A stretch of 13,212 nt of DNA, from NCBI GenBank assembly GCA_022712815.1, contig JAFLJW010000307.1, positions 1 to 13,212 on the forward strand, in the 5' to 3' direction. A program made the position numbers and the translations under genes. The notes beneath the pieces were generated by a model, which made no database searches, was not told the origin of the DNA, and saw only the letters and a program-made list of their open reading frames with translations. Below, in pieces: positions 13,139 through 13,212 of this stretch (within the stretch, counting starts at the first letter, position 1; each line of letters starts with the position of its first letter). The DNA comes from Pseudodesulfovibrio sp. Its GTDB lineage: Bacteria > Desulfobacterota > Desulfovibrionia > Desulfovibrionales > Desulfovibrionaceae.

Positions 13139-13212
13139 ATGACTAAAGGTAAACGTCGAAGTTATGATCCAGGGTTCAAGCGCAATGCAGTTCTTTTGAG
13201 TGACGATCCGTC
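13139..13212 (+). CDS. IS3-family transposase OrfA, N-terminal start only
   Basis: ATG at 13139 with GAGGAG about 6 nt before it gives MTKGKRRSYDPGFKRNAVLL then SDDP to the end of the window. This is the usual beginning of IS3-family OrfA (K-R-R-x-Y-x-P-x-F-K-x-x-A-V), whose N-terminal helix-turn-helix binds the IS ends and which is joined to OrfB by programmed frameshifting. It is cut off by the window edge. It faces the same way as the OrfB end at 1-180. Confidence 0.85.
   Translation, partial: MTKGKRRSYDPGFKRNAVLLSDDP

Overview
The window looks like accessory DNA from a moderately AT-rich Gram-negative bacterium. The style of the small genes, the integrase fragment and the Rep-like gene recall Desulfovibrio-type Desulfobacterota, but this is a low-confidence impression; there is no housekeeping marker gene. 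Almost everything visible is mobile-element or defence-type cargo. Both edges lie in copies of what appears to be the same IS3-family element in the same orientation. The right end of one copy is at 1-210 and the left end of another starts at 13074, so about 12.9 kb is bracketed like a composite transposon. Each copy cuts a host gene: an integrase-like gene on the left and a small unknown gene on the right.

Left module (211-4878). Just inside the left IS lies the N-terminal piece of a site-specific integrase gene (minus strand). It is followed by about 680 bp without a convincing gene but rich in hairpins. Three small plus-strand genes follow: a putative HTH protein, a zinc-ribbon protein and a two-TM protein. 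They end at a perfect 22-bp stem shared with a convergent cysteine-rich protein gene. Next on the minus strand come a HUH-type Rep/transposase-like protein and a small AlpA/excisionase-like DNA-binding protein with an AT-hook-like tail. A tandem 45-bp repeat lies upstream of that pair. The module ends at the 3' half of a tRNA-Thr(CGT) gene with its own terminator, a classic integration scar. Together these look like an integrative, possibly replicating element whose integrase has been broken by the IS.

Right module (about 4920-12927). After the tRNA scar come ggtataca repeats that may be recombinase arm sites and about 480 bp without a clear gene. Then a co-directional series of genes starts. 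First is a membrane-anchored putative abortive-infection protein of the putAbiC type, apparently translated by coupling to a 21-codon leader. It overlaps a small acidic protein with a CxxC/CxxH zinc site. A MazG/PRA-PH-like NTP pyrophosphohydrolase follows. Last is a very tight four-gene operon: a phosphoribosyltransferase-like protein (PRTase-CE type), an ORC/CDC6-like AAA ATPase, an unknown protein with a Rossmann-like DITG motif, and an N6-adenine-type DNA methyltransferase. Spacings are 2 nt, then two 8-nt overlaps.

The four-gene operon is the most interesting part of the window. It joins nucleotide or ribose-phosphate chemistry, a DNA-dependent-looking ATPase and DNA modification, with no recognisable nuclease. 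A reasonable inference is an antiphage or self/non-self system in which methylation marks host DNA, the ATPase senses DNA, and the PRTase and/or the unknown third protein act as effector or signalling parts. The adjacent MazG-like gene fits a nucleotide-centred theme. This is inference from motifs and gene order; nothing here proves function. A minus-strand pair of unknown genes (12421-13073) closes the island, its upstream member cut by the right-hand IS.
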